Source of the DNA: Chara braunii
Lineage: Eukaryota > Streptophyta > Charophyceae > Charales > Characeae
Assembly: GCA_003427395.1 (NCBI GenBank)
Contig: BFEA01000241.1
Location: 1,758,273 to 1,780,650 of the forward strand
Direction: 5' to 3'
Length of the DNA stretch: 22,378 nucleotides
The first letter of the stretch is position 1, and each line of letters opens with the position of its first letter. The position numbers were made by a program, and so were the translations under genes. The notes under the pieces are model-generated. The model made no database searches and was not told the DNA's origin. It was given only the letters and a program-made list of their open reading frames with translations. Positions 1 to 7,705 of this stretch are shown piece by piece.

Positions 1-106
1 AATGCTGAGGCAAATCTTGTTTAATTTATTTTTCTCCATAGCATATCTTTTTTTTCAGATTTTTTTGATGACTTTGTTTTTTTTTGTTTTTGTTTTTTTT
101 TTGGTC

Positions 107-133
107 TGCGTTCGGCCCAAACGGCCGAACGCA
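107..133. repeat. Perfect GC-rich hairpin
   Basis: Two perfect 11-bp arms, beginning TGCGTTCGG, flank a 5-nt loop. The arms lie at 107-117 and 123-133. They sit immediately upstream of more GTTCGGGC-type repeats (about 152-195). The function is unknown. It could be the end of a small inverted-repeat element or a G/C-rich structural motif. Confidence 0.75.
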
Positions 134-151
134 TCCCCAAGGGGTCCCATA

Positions 152-195
152 CGTTCGGGCGTTCGGGTTCGGGCGTTCGGCCCGTCCCGAACGCC
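152..195. repeat. GTTCGGGC-type short repeats
   Basis: GTTCGGGC or GTTCGGG is repeated about four times, followed by a complementary CCCGAACGCC block that can fold back. This is simple GC-rich repetitive DNA next to the 107-133 hairpin, with no coding signal. Confidence 0.6.
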
Positions 196-212
196 GGTTA
201 CCCTGTTTGTGA

Positions 213-214
<2 letters not shown>

Positions 215-256
<42 letters not shown>
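215..256. repeat. (AT)21 microsatellite
   Basis: An uninterrupted AT dinucleotide tract of 21 units. Reading frames through it, which give runs of I and Y, are artefacts. Confidence 0.97.
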
Positions 257-259
<3 letters not shown>

Positions 260-309
260 GAATTGTACAGAATCTTATTCCTTTGTTCTCTTTATAGTCT
301 TGTAGCCTC

Positions 310-725
310 AGACTTGGATCATTCATCTTAGAAACAATGTTTAGTTCTTTGGCCTGAATCTCCCTCAGAATAAAACAACCAAAGAGAGTTGAGTCATTCC
401 TCTTAGAAACAATGCTCAACCCCTTTTTCTCAGCACATAAAAAAAAACAGAGTACCCTGGGTCAAGACTTAGAGACTGTTCATAAACCACCCAAGATAAA
501 CAGCGGTCAGACCATTCATCTTAGAAACAATGTCTGGCCCGCAAAGTTCAAGCAATCAGTACCCCTCAAAATACGCAGTCAGGACATTCATCTTAGAAAC
601 AATGTCTGACACAATTAAATATACACAGCGACCAAGCCATTCGTCTTAGAAACAATGCTTGGCCCTTCAGAAAACAGAACAAAACACAGCAGTCAGGCCA
701 TTCATCTTAGAAACAATGCCAAACC
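310..725. repeat. Array of six stem-loops with invariant core
   Basis: A 20-bp core, CATTCATCTTAGAAACAATG or a one-base variant, occurs at 320-339, 395-414, 513-532, 585-604, 638-657 and 699-718. Start-to-start distances are 75, 118, 72, 53 and 61 bp. Each core contains CATT/AATG that can pair. Outside it the flanks extend the stem with different, mutually complementary bases: GTTGAG/CTCAAC around copy 2, GGTCAGA/TCTGGCC around copy 3, GTCAGG/TCTGAC around copy 4 and CCAAG/CTTGG around copy 5. Copy 1 pairs mostly through G-U wobbles and copy 6 pairs weakly. In all six, one unpaired base sits just 5' of CATT. Upstream of copies 3-6 there is also a CAGC or CGCAG-like word. The role is unknown. 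A structured RNA family, recombinase or repressor binding sites, or a diverged minisatellite are all possible. Confidence 0.8.
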
Positions 726-1400
726 CTATAAGACTCGTTCAAACGGAAGCAAAACTGACTTCCTCCCAACCTTCCCCTTGATACAATCCTTTGCGACAGT
801 CTACTTTCAGACAAACAAGAAACTGAAACTGCCATTATACATGCATTCCTTTACTTAGTCTGATTTGTACCCTGAGAGTCAAACTAAAAGTCAAAGTAGG
901 GCTGCATACAATACCCTCAGTCAATACATAGGGCGCTGTACAGATAGGGGCTATACAGGGTTTATAATGGAGAGCAATGGTTACCTCTGAGTCCCCTGCC
1001 TCCAGAACTCCTCCTGAGTTCCGGCAGAGCTCCCGCAATCGGTGGGGTAACCTCCCACAGAGGCCTTGGCGCGGATTACGGGTTGCAATCCCACCTGCCA
1101 CCTTCCTCTCAGAACCAATAGACTAGACTTAGAGTAAGAAGGGCAGATAGAGATAGTTTTGAGACTCTCAGATACAAGAGGGGTGCACTCAGACTCGCGT
1201 GAGAGGGCCTTGATATCTTCAGCGCCTGAGGGGCCCACAATGGTGGCCAAGTGCAATAGTCTGGTCAACCTCAAAGTTCAATTGTTGAACCCAACCCTCC
1301 TGACGAGCCTTCAACTCGCAGTAGTAACCCCCCTTTTTGCCACCCCTCCTCTAAGTCACAATCAACAGTCCCTCTTCACGGTCCAATCACCTTCCTTATA
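726..1400. other. Noncoding stretch, no recognised feature
   Basis: Mixed-composition sequence without a persuasive reading frame. Short frames on both strands have no recognisable domains and are no longer than chance. No tRNA, rRNA or transposon termini were seen here. Confidence 0.5.
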
Positions 1401-2160
1401 CTGCCCCTTTGCTGCCCAGCATGGCGCTGCAGTCCTGCCGTCCAAACGGTCGCTCATACTCAGAACAGCGCAACAGCCTGCAACAGCCCAGCAACCACCA
1501 TCGTAGACGTCGTAGCCAAATGAACAGCAGAGCGCACAACTATGGAGCAGCAAGGGCGCTGCAGTAACCAGGATGCTCGGCCAAACCCTGCGCGCGATAG
1601 CTTATGGCAGTCCGTGCCCGGTCAAAAGGACTAGCAACACAGTCCTGACAGCATGTCAGCAACCATTCCGCCCATGGCTGACAGAAGCAGCAGCCAACTC
1701 GCAGTCGTCGGTCATCCTGAAGTCAAGTTGCTGCCACAGCCCTTACCTGACCTTCCTCCTGACTGCCACAAAGGTCAATACGTAGCAGCTTGGTTCAATC
1801 AACGCCAAGTTGTTGAACTCATCCCCAGCAGTCCCTCCAATCTGCAGCGATAATCTTTCTTGCAACCTCTGGTTACTCCCCGTATGCCACACCTTCCCTT
1901 CTCGTGGCGGAACTTTAGTCACACGGCCCTGAACAGCCGTACCTAAGGCAAACACAACAGTCCTGCAGCAACCTCGGCAGCTGTTGTGGCCGGAACGCAG
2001 TCTGAGCAGCAAGGCACACAACAACTCAGCGAACATACAATGGTCTGCACAGTCGTACCAGCAGTAGCACAACAGGTCGTGGTAAACACCGCAGCGGCAT
2101 ATCAGTAATGCGTGGTAGTTTCTGCAGTCGTGGCGTACACCACTGGTTATAACAATGCGG
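1400..2160. other. CAG/CAA-rich degenerate stretch
   Basis: Dense in CAG, CAA and GCAGTCGT-like words, so some plus-strand frames look Q/S/P-rich, but every frame is broken by stops. It could be decayed low-complexity coding DNA, for example from a retroelement. No protease, integrase or reverse transcriptase motif was found to support that. Confidence 0.35.
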
Positions 2161-4325
2161 TCGGATACGAATTTCCCTCAACCACTCTGGCGGACCTCAA
2201 CACCCGTTAGCCATACCCCCTTTCGATTTCATAAACAGGGTTGCACTGCCAGTAGGTAGGCCTCCTCGAGCTGGCTCCTCCAGGCCGCCAACAAACTCTT
2301 CCTCCAGCCACCGTTTTGAGTCAGTGAGGCGCAAGTTGACCCCCATAGGCCACCACAGCTTCCACGACTTGCTCGCTGCGTCCACACGGTAGATACAGCA
2401 GTGTGCTGACCGAACTGTATGTCAACAACTACGGTATTCAAGCCCACATACTACCGTGCCTTGATCAGTAGTGCGCACCGCTAGCCTTGGTCAAATGCAA
2501 CAGCGATGCATGACGTCATCAGCAATGCTCAATCAACTGTGGCACATCGACCTCTTTGATGTTGGTGCTTCGAGCGCCTGTAACAATCCGTACATCGTCA
2601 GGTGGCGCGATAATCAACACTAAGCAGCCCATAGCAGCCGGCGTACTGCTAATCCGCAGCAGCCTCCCTTGCCGTAACGTGAGCTGAGTGTGCGCAGGCA
2701 CCGACCCACACGCCCCTTCCTCGCAGATGTTGACCCGTCCCAACCCCAAGCCGTACTGCTGCTCATCTCCCAACTAAGCCACTGCTACACTGTCTGGAAC
2801 GCCCATACTCGAATCGAGCCGCTCGCCTGATCAAGCACACCCGAAGAGAAAACCCGATCGAGACTGGCCGTGCTCTCGGCAAACTGACCCCAGTCCCTTG
2901 CTAAGACGAAGCCACTCCCCTTTTCTTCCTTGGCCGGACAAGCAAACCGAAGTGAACCTCCTAGCAGATAATCGGGAAACACACCTTCTTCACGGGTGTA
3001 CACACAACGAGACATCCGCAGCCTCTCGCCTAGTCTCACGCCTTCCACCGATGTAGGCTGGCTTACTACTCAAGCGAGGAACCTGACGCCACTTTCGGTT
3101 TCGCCATGCATGCAAACCCTGAACCCGAGTCTTTGTTCACTTCGCTTGCGATACGAGCCTTTGCCTCCATCATCCCTCTCTCTCCCGACACTCCCTCTTC
3201 ATACTAACTTCTTCCCTACTAACCTTATACTAATTTAGACTTCAGAATCGAAGTCGCCAAGCCTAAAAACCTCAAACTCGAATCCTCTCTCGCTCAAAAC
3301 TACTAAGGATCAAGGGGAATATGCTCATCCTCCCTTCGTCTTCGTTTCTCTCAGGCATATCCGCGCAGTCATTTTCCTCCTTATCTTCTAGTTTACTAAC
3401 TTTTATCTAAACTAACTTCATAATCCTATTCACCCGTCCCTAAAACCCCGATTTTGACCCTCTGTTCGACGAATTCGGTAAAAATACGACCGAGATAAGC
3501 TAACTGCTCTCTCTCTTTTCTTGAGTGTACCTTGGCGCTGAACCCGATCACGTTCACTATCGCCTTGTGCGCAGGTACAGATCCCGCTTCCTTAGCGCAA
3601 CTATGGCAGACTTCCTCCGCGACGGCGCTCCTTGGCGCTTGGGCTAGCGGTTACCTGCTCTGATGTTGATGCAACCAGCCTTACTCCCTCACTTGCTCCA
3701 CATATACGCGAACGGGAAATACAATCTGGCGACTAGCGCTCAAAACTCCGAGCCCAAAGATGCGACAGTTTGGATCCCTGCTCGACTACAGACCCTCATC
3801 AGAGGGCTATGGCACACAGTGCCACAACTCCCAACCCAACGTTGTACTCAAATTACGATTCGTGCTCACTCGCACCTACAGACCACCCTGGTTATCCCAC
3901 ATAGTGTATTCTGCATTCACACAACCCACACTACTCCCATAGTTACGGCAGCGATGGCTGCCTACCTTGCTATGTGATAGCCACCGTTCTCCTCCTCACC
4001 CACTTTCACCTCGTTACCTCATTCATTCTCTCTGACCCGTCTCCCTCCTCGTGTTGGAGTCAACCAAGATTAGCGCTTGGCTGCCGAATAACGTACTACG
4101 GTCGAGAGTAACAACACCCAGCAAGGCCAAATCAATCGAAGAAAGAAAACTCAACCTCAATTTATGTGCGTCAGCCTTGCACAGGGTCATGCCAGCCTTC
4201 TTTGTACCGCTCTAATGTTTACGAATGTCCCGAAGGACGAGCCACATGCCGGCCCATCGCGATGTGGTGGACCAAGACTCTCGGTTTTACTCATCCATTC
4301 CGTTCGTCGGGAGTCAAATACCGGC
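2161..4325. other. Noncoding stretch, no recognised feature
   Basis: About 2.1 kb with no frame over about 105 codons and no recognisable domain on either strand. No tandem repeat, microsatellite or transposon terminus was identified. Composition is C-rich on the plus strand over much of it. Confidence 0.5.
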
Positions 4326-4327
4326 CT

Positions 4328-4405
4328 GTGCCCCAATAGCTCAGTGGTACACCCTCAGAGTCAAGCTCTCAGCCACGGTCGGTCTCAGAACCGACACCGG
4401 CCAAA
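4328..4405 (+). other. Possible tRNA-like A-box remnant
   Basis: ATAGCTCAGTGGTA at about 4336 matches the Pol III A-box consensus of tRNAs. Some 45 bases on, GGTCTCAGAACC sits where a B box would be but departs from GGTTCRANNCC. The acceptor and anticodon stems do not pair well. It is either a decayed tRNA-derived SINE head or a chance match. Confidence 0.25.
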
Positions 4406-4632
4406 AGGAAATAAAATCAATAAAATTTTGAAACAAGCAGGCCCGCGCTCGGACTCCCCCAGCAAAACCAAAGGGGATAGTCCCGCAGGACCCTCAACCC
4501 CTTAGCTCCTTCAACGCTCCGATGTTCCTACGCTGCCACCCGCCGACCTCGACCCCAGCACCTCTGTCTCACAAGTCCAACGTCGTAACCTATAGGGCTA
4601 AGCCCAAGCCTGGAACCAACAGGCACTGAATC

Positions 4633-4642
4633 CTATATAAGG
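4633..4642 (+). promoter_or_regulatory. TATA-box-like site
   Basis: CTATATAAGG is a strong match to a Pol II TATA box. The sequence 25-35 bp downstream could hold a start site, but no gene follows. If real, it may be the promoter of a decayed repeat. Confidence 0.25.
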
Positions 4643-4649
4643 TGGTGCG

Positions 4650-5074
4650 GCCCAGTGCTTAATGCTGAGGAAATACCTCGGGCCTCACCTCTACCTACAA
4701 ACAGGCGTGCGGCCGCTAGGTTCTCATGCCGGCCTCCCCAACTTTGTCATGGCCGTCCCTCGTACTAAACCACATACCAGACCTACGGCCGGTCAAGCAC
4801 GGCAAACGAGGGTCAATCTGCTAATCCTTAGCCTAATCAGTAATGCAAAATCAGGTCGGACATCCATGCCGGTAATACGATCAAAATGGTAGAATCACAC
4901 GCGCGCCTTAAAGTTGCGCGCCCACTCACCCACCTATTTAGACAGCTTTGGCCCATACGCAAGCAACCGCCCTGACCATGTGTGAACACTCGAAAAAGTC
5001 TGAACCAACGGCCCTTTTATCATTTGCAAAAACCCAGGGCGGATACCCTCGTCAGGGTATTCGCGCTGACAACG
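4650..5074. other. Noncoding stretch, no recognised feature
   Basis: No convincing frame, repeat or RNA gene. Words such as CATGCCGG and GGCCGG recur here and upstream (4240-4410), which may reflect an old repeat that cannot be delimited. Confidence 0.4.
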
Positions 5075-5570
5075 GGTACGACTTCAGGAAGTACTGGTGG
5101 TTTAATTTGCCCTAACTCTTGTTCCCGTTCCATGTGCCCTTAAGCCACCAGTACTTGGCCCAACTATCGGTCGCGGGAAAAAAATAGAGTACAAACATTT
5201 ATAGTCGGATGAATTTGGTCGCTCCTACAGTGGTCCGTACGTTTCCTGAAATCTTGGCTTGTTAACGGGCACAACTGGTGGTTTCCACGACTGATAGTTG
5301 GGCCGAGTACTGGTGGTTTAACAGGTACGACTTCAGGAAGTACTGGTGGTTTAATTTGCCCTAACTCTTGTTCCCGTTCCATGTGCCCTTAAACCACCAG
5401 TACTTGGCCCAACTATCGGTCGCAGCAAAAAAATAGAGTACAAACATTTATAGTCGGATGAAATTTGCCGCTCATGCAGTGGCCCGTACATTTCCTAAAA
5501 TCGTGGCTAGTTAACGAACACAACTTTAGGAGGTACTGGTGGTTTTCAAGAAACATATGGGCCACTACAA
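5075..5570. repeat. 249-bp tandem duplication
   Basis: The block at 5075-5323 is repeated at 5324-about 5570 with few differences. Both begin GGTACGACTTCAGG and carry the same 34-bp spacer between TTAA sites. It duplicates part of a foldback element plus its flank, so it probably arose by unequal exchange between element copies. Confidence 0.85.
5140..5321. mobile_element. Foldback DNA element, copy 1 (shortened)
   Basis: TTAA followed by GCCACCAGTACTTGGCCC opens the element. The reverse complement of that sequence followed by TTAA closes it. The terminal inverted repeats are about 33 bp. Compared with copy 2 the distal part of the right arm is missing, so the element is only 182 bp. It has no coding capacity. 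The TTAA flanks suggest piggyBac-like or TTA/TAA (PIF-Harbinger-like) targeting, but the superfamily is not proven. Confidence 0.7.
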
Positions 5571-5654
5571 GAGTGTCCATATTCATCCGAGTAGAAACAT
5601 TTCTACTCTATTTTTTTCCACCGCCGATATTTGGGCCAGGTACTGGTGGTTTAA
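5389..5654. mobile_element. Foldback DNA element, copy 2 (266 bp)
   Basis: Bounded by TTAA at 5389-5392 and 5651-5654. The first about 75 bp (ACCACCAGTACTTGGCCCAA onward, through AAAAAAATAGAGTA and TCGGATGAA) match the reverse complement of the last about 75 bp with a minority of mismatches. This is a long-TIR, non-autonomous element without an ORF. It is the most complete member of the family in the window. Confidence 0.8.
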
Positions 5655-5782
5655 AGCGATCCTGGAAACAACTGCACTTTATCACTTTTTTTGTTTAGTG
5701 AGTGTCGTGGCGAGCCCCTGTTTGTTTGGTGAGCAGCATGGCGAGTTTCCGCCCTCGAAACTGAAGGCAACCTCTCAGAGCT

Positions 5783-5933
5783 CCCTTGAGTTCAAGGGTG
5801 GTTTTGCCCCTAGCTCCGTTGAGTTTCAAGGGCCAGCCCTTGAGTTCCAAGGTCATCCCTTGAAAGATAACATGTGAAAATGTCTGCAGTTGTCATTAGG
5901 AAGGAGTAGAACCATGCTTCCTTGAGTTTCAAG
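5783..5933. repeat. CCCTTGAGTTCAAGGG palindromic repeats
   Basis: A perfect 16-bp palindrome at 5783-5798 recurs with small changes at about 5816-5832 and 5837-5852, as a half site at about 5857 and as a diverged copy at about 5917-5933. Spacing is irregular. No gene is adjacent and the role is unknown. Confidence 0.7.
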
Positions 5934-5974
5934 AATTTAATAGTGGTACGGAACGAGCCCTTAAAGCCCCGTAA

Positions 5975-6380
5975 GCCTCACGGGCATGTAATTTGCTCGG
6001 CATACTTGGTGTGCCCCATCTAGAGGTAGCCTGTTGGGGGGCCCCCGGTCAGCAGGTAGTTTCAGTTGGCAGACACTGCTGATGTTCGTAGGGGGAGGGG
6101 ATCAGAGGAAAGGTGCTGGACTGTAAAAATGTAAGGTTCCCGATGCTACTGGTTGAGCTCTGGCCGGTAGTTGGCTTATTACTTGGTGTCCCCCATCTAG
6201 AGGTAGCCCGTTGGGGCCCTCCGTCTGCTGATGTTCGTAGGGGGTGGGGACAGGAGGGAAGGTGCAGGGACTGATATAATGCCTGGTCCTGTATGCTACT
6301 GGCTGACCCGTACTCGTAAAGTGCATGGCCGTTGATGCTACGGGCTGACCCTTCTACCGTGTTGCCCACCTGCAGGTAGG
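5975..6380 (+). mobile_element. Two tandem SINE body fragments
   Basis: Two direct copies, offset by about 178 bp, share ACTTGGTGTSCCCCATCTAG, GCTGATGTTCGTAGGGGG and GCTACTGGCTGACC-like blocks. The same blocks occur in the same order on the minus strand at 6660-6890 inside a SINE with a tRNA head. These are therefore plus-strand body fragments of that family without a clear tRNA head. A T-rich stretch follows at 6394-6417. Confidence 0.6.
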
Positions 6381-6498
6381 ATGCAGCCAGCTGTTCTTTT
6401 TTTTCTTTTTTTTTTATCCGCTAAAATCATAGTAAAATGAAAAAAGAAAGACCGCCCTGTGAGATTCACAGAAGTTTTTTCTTAGCTCAAACTTCAAC

Positions 6499-7026
6499 TT
6501 TTTTTTTTTTCCTTTTTTTTTTCCAAGGCTAATTCTTGTGAGCCCAACCAATTCAATTACCTGTCGAATCCGGACAGGACGGCCACTTAGGCCTTGTTTT
6601 ATTGTCACGATAATATTACAGGGAACCCCATAGCAGCCACATCCGTGCTCAAGCCTCCAACGAGGGAACATGCGGGAGCTGCACCCACCAGCAGGTGCGA
6701 TACCCAGTACAGCAGGTGGGCGATATTGGCCAGGGGTCAGCCGGTAGGATCAGGACGGATCATCTGGGGTCATCTTCAATGGGCTAGTCTCTGTGCTTCC
6801 CCTCTGGTCCCCTTCTACTATGAACATCAGCAGTCTCTCTGCTCAATGCCACTCAGGGGGACCAACAACCTATTTCTAGGTGGTGCGCGCCAAGCTTGCC
6901 CAGGAAGGTACATGAGGCCAATGGGGATTGGGCTTGCCCAGGAAGGTACATGAGGCCAATGGGGATTGAACCCAAAACCTCCTGAATGCGACTTGAGTGC
7001 CTTACCAACTGAGCTAGGCCGCTGGA
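6499..7026 (-). mobile_element. tRNA-derived SINE with poly(A) tail
   Basis: Read on the minus strand, it starts with a tRNA-like head. An A box, TAGCTCAGTTGGTA, lies near 7018-7005 and a B box, GGGTTCAATCCC, near 6973-6962, at tRNA-like spacing. A body of roughly 450 bp follows and it ends in an interrupted poly(A) (T runs at 6499-6510 and 6513-6522 on the plus strand). The acceptor stem pairs poorly, as is usual for SINE heads. A 38-bp segment is tandemly duplicated just after the head. SINEs encode no protein and depend on a LINE. A 9-bp word, TTCTGTGAA, lies on both sides at plausible distances but is a weak target-site-duplication candidate. Confidence 0.7.
6894..6968. repeat. 38-bp tandem duplication in the SINE
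   Basis: GCTTGCCCAGGAAGG and the following bases occur twice head to tail with period 38 bp and near identity. The repeat sits at the junction of the SINE tRNA head and body. Confidence 0.9.
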
Positions 7027-7236
7027 TGAAACTTTCACAGAACATTGCATCACCGTGATGAGGGACTAGTACAGCCTTGCCCTCGCACCACAGTTGTGGT
7101 GCCAACCTACCCTGTGGGCTGGGGAGGGATCCAGGTTGGTTGGTGTTCCTCCATACTATATATAGAATAGTGAGAGGATGAGATAGATGCGTACTATCAA
7201 GAAAAATGAGATAGATGAGAGAAGAATATAGCTTAC

Positions 7237-7240
<4 letters not shown>

Positions 7241-7267
<27 letters not shown>
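7241..7267. repeat. (A)27 tract
   Basis: An uninterrupted A run between AT-rich sequence and the hairpin at 7282-7393. It could be the tail of a short retroposed fragment on the plus strand. No body or target-site duplication was recognised. Confidence 0.9.
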
Positions 7268-7270
<3 letters not shown>

Positions 7271-7281
7271 AACAAAGGGCC

Positions 7282-7393
7282 TCGCCACATCACTCTCGAA
7301 ATGTGGAAACGGCAAAAACGTGATGGCTGCATCGGGCCATGTTCTAACGGGAAGTTCATCCTCATTTTGCACATTTCGAGAGTGATGTGGCGA
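7282..7393. repeat. Hairpin with perfect 24-bp arms
   Basis: The sequence beginning TCGCCACATCACTCTCG at 7282-7305 is the exact reverse complement of 7370-7393, with 64 bp between. The perfect identity suggests recent origin or constraint. No clear flanking duplication is seen, so it may be a small MITE or a transcribed hairpin. The LINE insertion site begins 6 bp downstream. Confidence 0.85.
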
Positions 7394-7398
7394 TGCCC

Positions 7399-7411
7399 AA
7401 ACAGAACACAA
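7399..7411 (+). repeat. LINE target-site duplication, 5' copy
   Basis: AAACAGAACACAA, identical to the 13 bases that follow the LINE poly(A) tail at 15231-15243. Its first A bases are ambiguous with the tail. Confidence 0.85.
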
Positions 7412-7705
7412 GAAGGGGCGCGACCTTGCTTCGGCCGGCGCTAAGCGCTCTGTCGAAGCGTTACCGGGTTCGGCAGAACCCGAGCTGTACTCCAAGACGG
7501 TACCATCGAGCTATCGCCCTGGACTCGTCTCACCGAGCGTCCTCATCGAAGGGCGGATATGGCGACATCCTAGCCATAGGTTTTGGGACGACTGACAGAG
7601 GGAGCGCCCCGCACCAGACGTAGTGGACTGAGATAATAGGTGTGGTAGCAGACGAGCAGAAGCTGGGTGATAGGAGGTTAGAAGAAGGGAATCAAGAGCA
7701 CGGGA
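7412..7705 (+). promoter_or_regulatory. LINE 5' leader / presumed internal promoter region
   Basis: GC-rich sequence between the insertion boundary and the first plausible ORF1 ATG. LINEs of this kind carry their promoter within the transcribed leader, so promoter activity is expected here by family knowledge. No specific motif was identified. Confidence 0.45.

Noticed and set aside
320-339. Heat-shock-element reading of TTC...GAA in the repeated core
   Set aside because: The TTC-to-GAA spacing is 6, not the 2 required for an HSE.
835-1274. Overlapping frames of about 90-115 codons on both strands at 835-1506
   Set aside because: No domain, no codon-use contrast and they shadow each other. 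Treated as chance.
4660-4676. ATGCTGAGG shared with the first bases of the window (could suggest a long direct repeat)
   Set aside because: The match breaks down after about 12 bases and the flanks do not align.
1400-5070. Decayed LTR retrotransposon (CAG-rich gag-like stretch plus TATA-like site)
   Set aside because: No paired LTRs, primer-binding site, polypurine tract or pol motifs were found. Left as undescribed noncoding sequence.
6611-6619. TAATATTAC, the nonanucleotide of geminivirus origins
   Set aside because: There is no flanking GC-rich stem and no Rep or coat-protein sequence nearby. It lies inside the SINE body. A 9-mer match alone is expected by chance.
7027-7240. An additional feature between the SINE and the A27 tract
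   Set aside because: Only ordinary and AT-rich sequence is visible. No boxes, termini or frame worth naming.
6827-7495. A 222-codon minus-strand frame
   Set aside because: It reads through the SINE, an (A)27 tract and the hairpin, giving a poly-F stretch. It is composed of repeats, not a gene.
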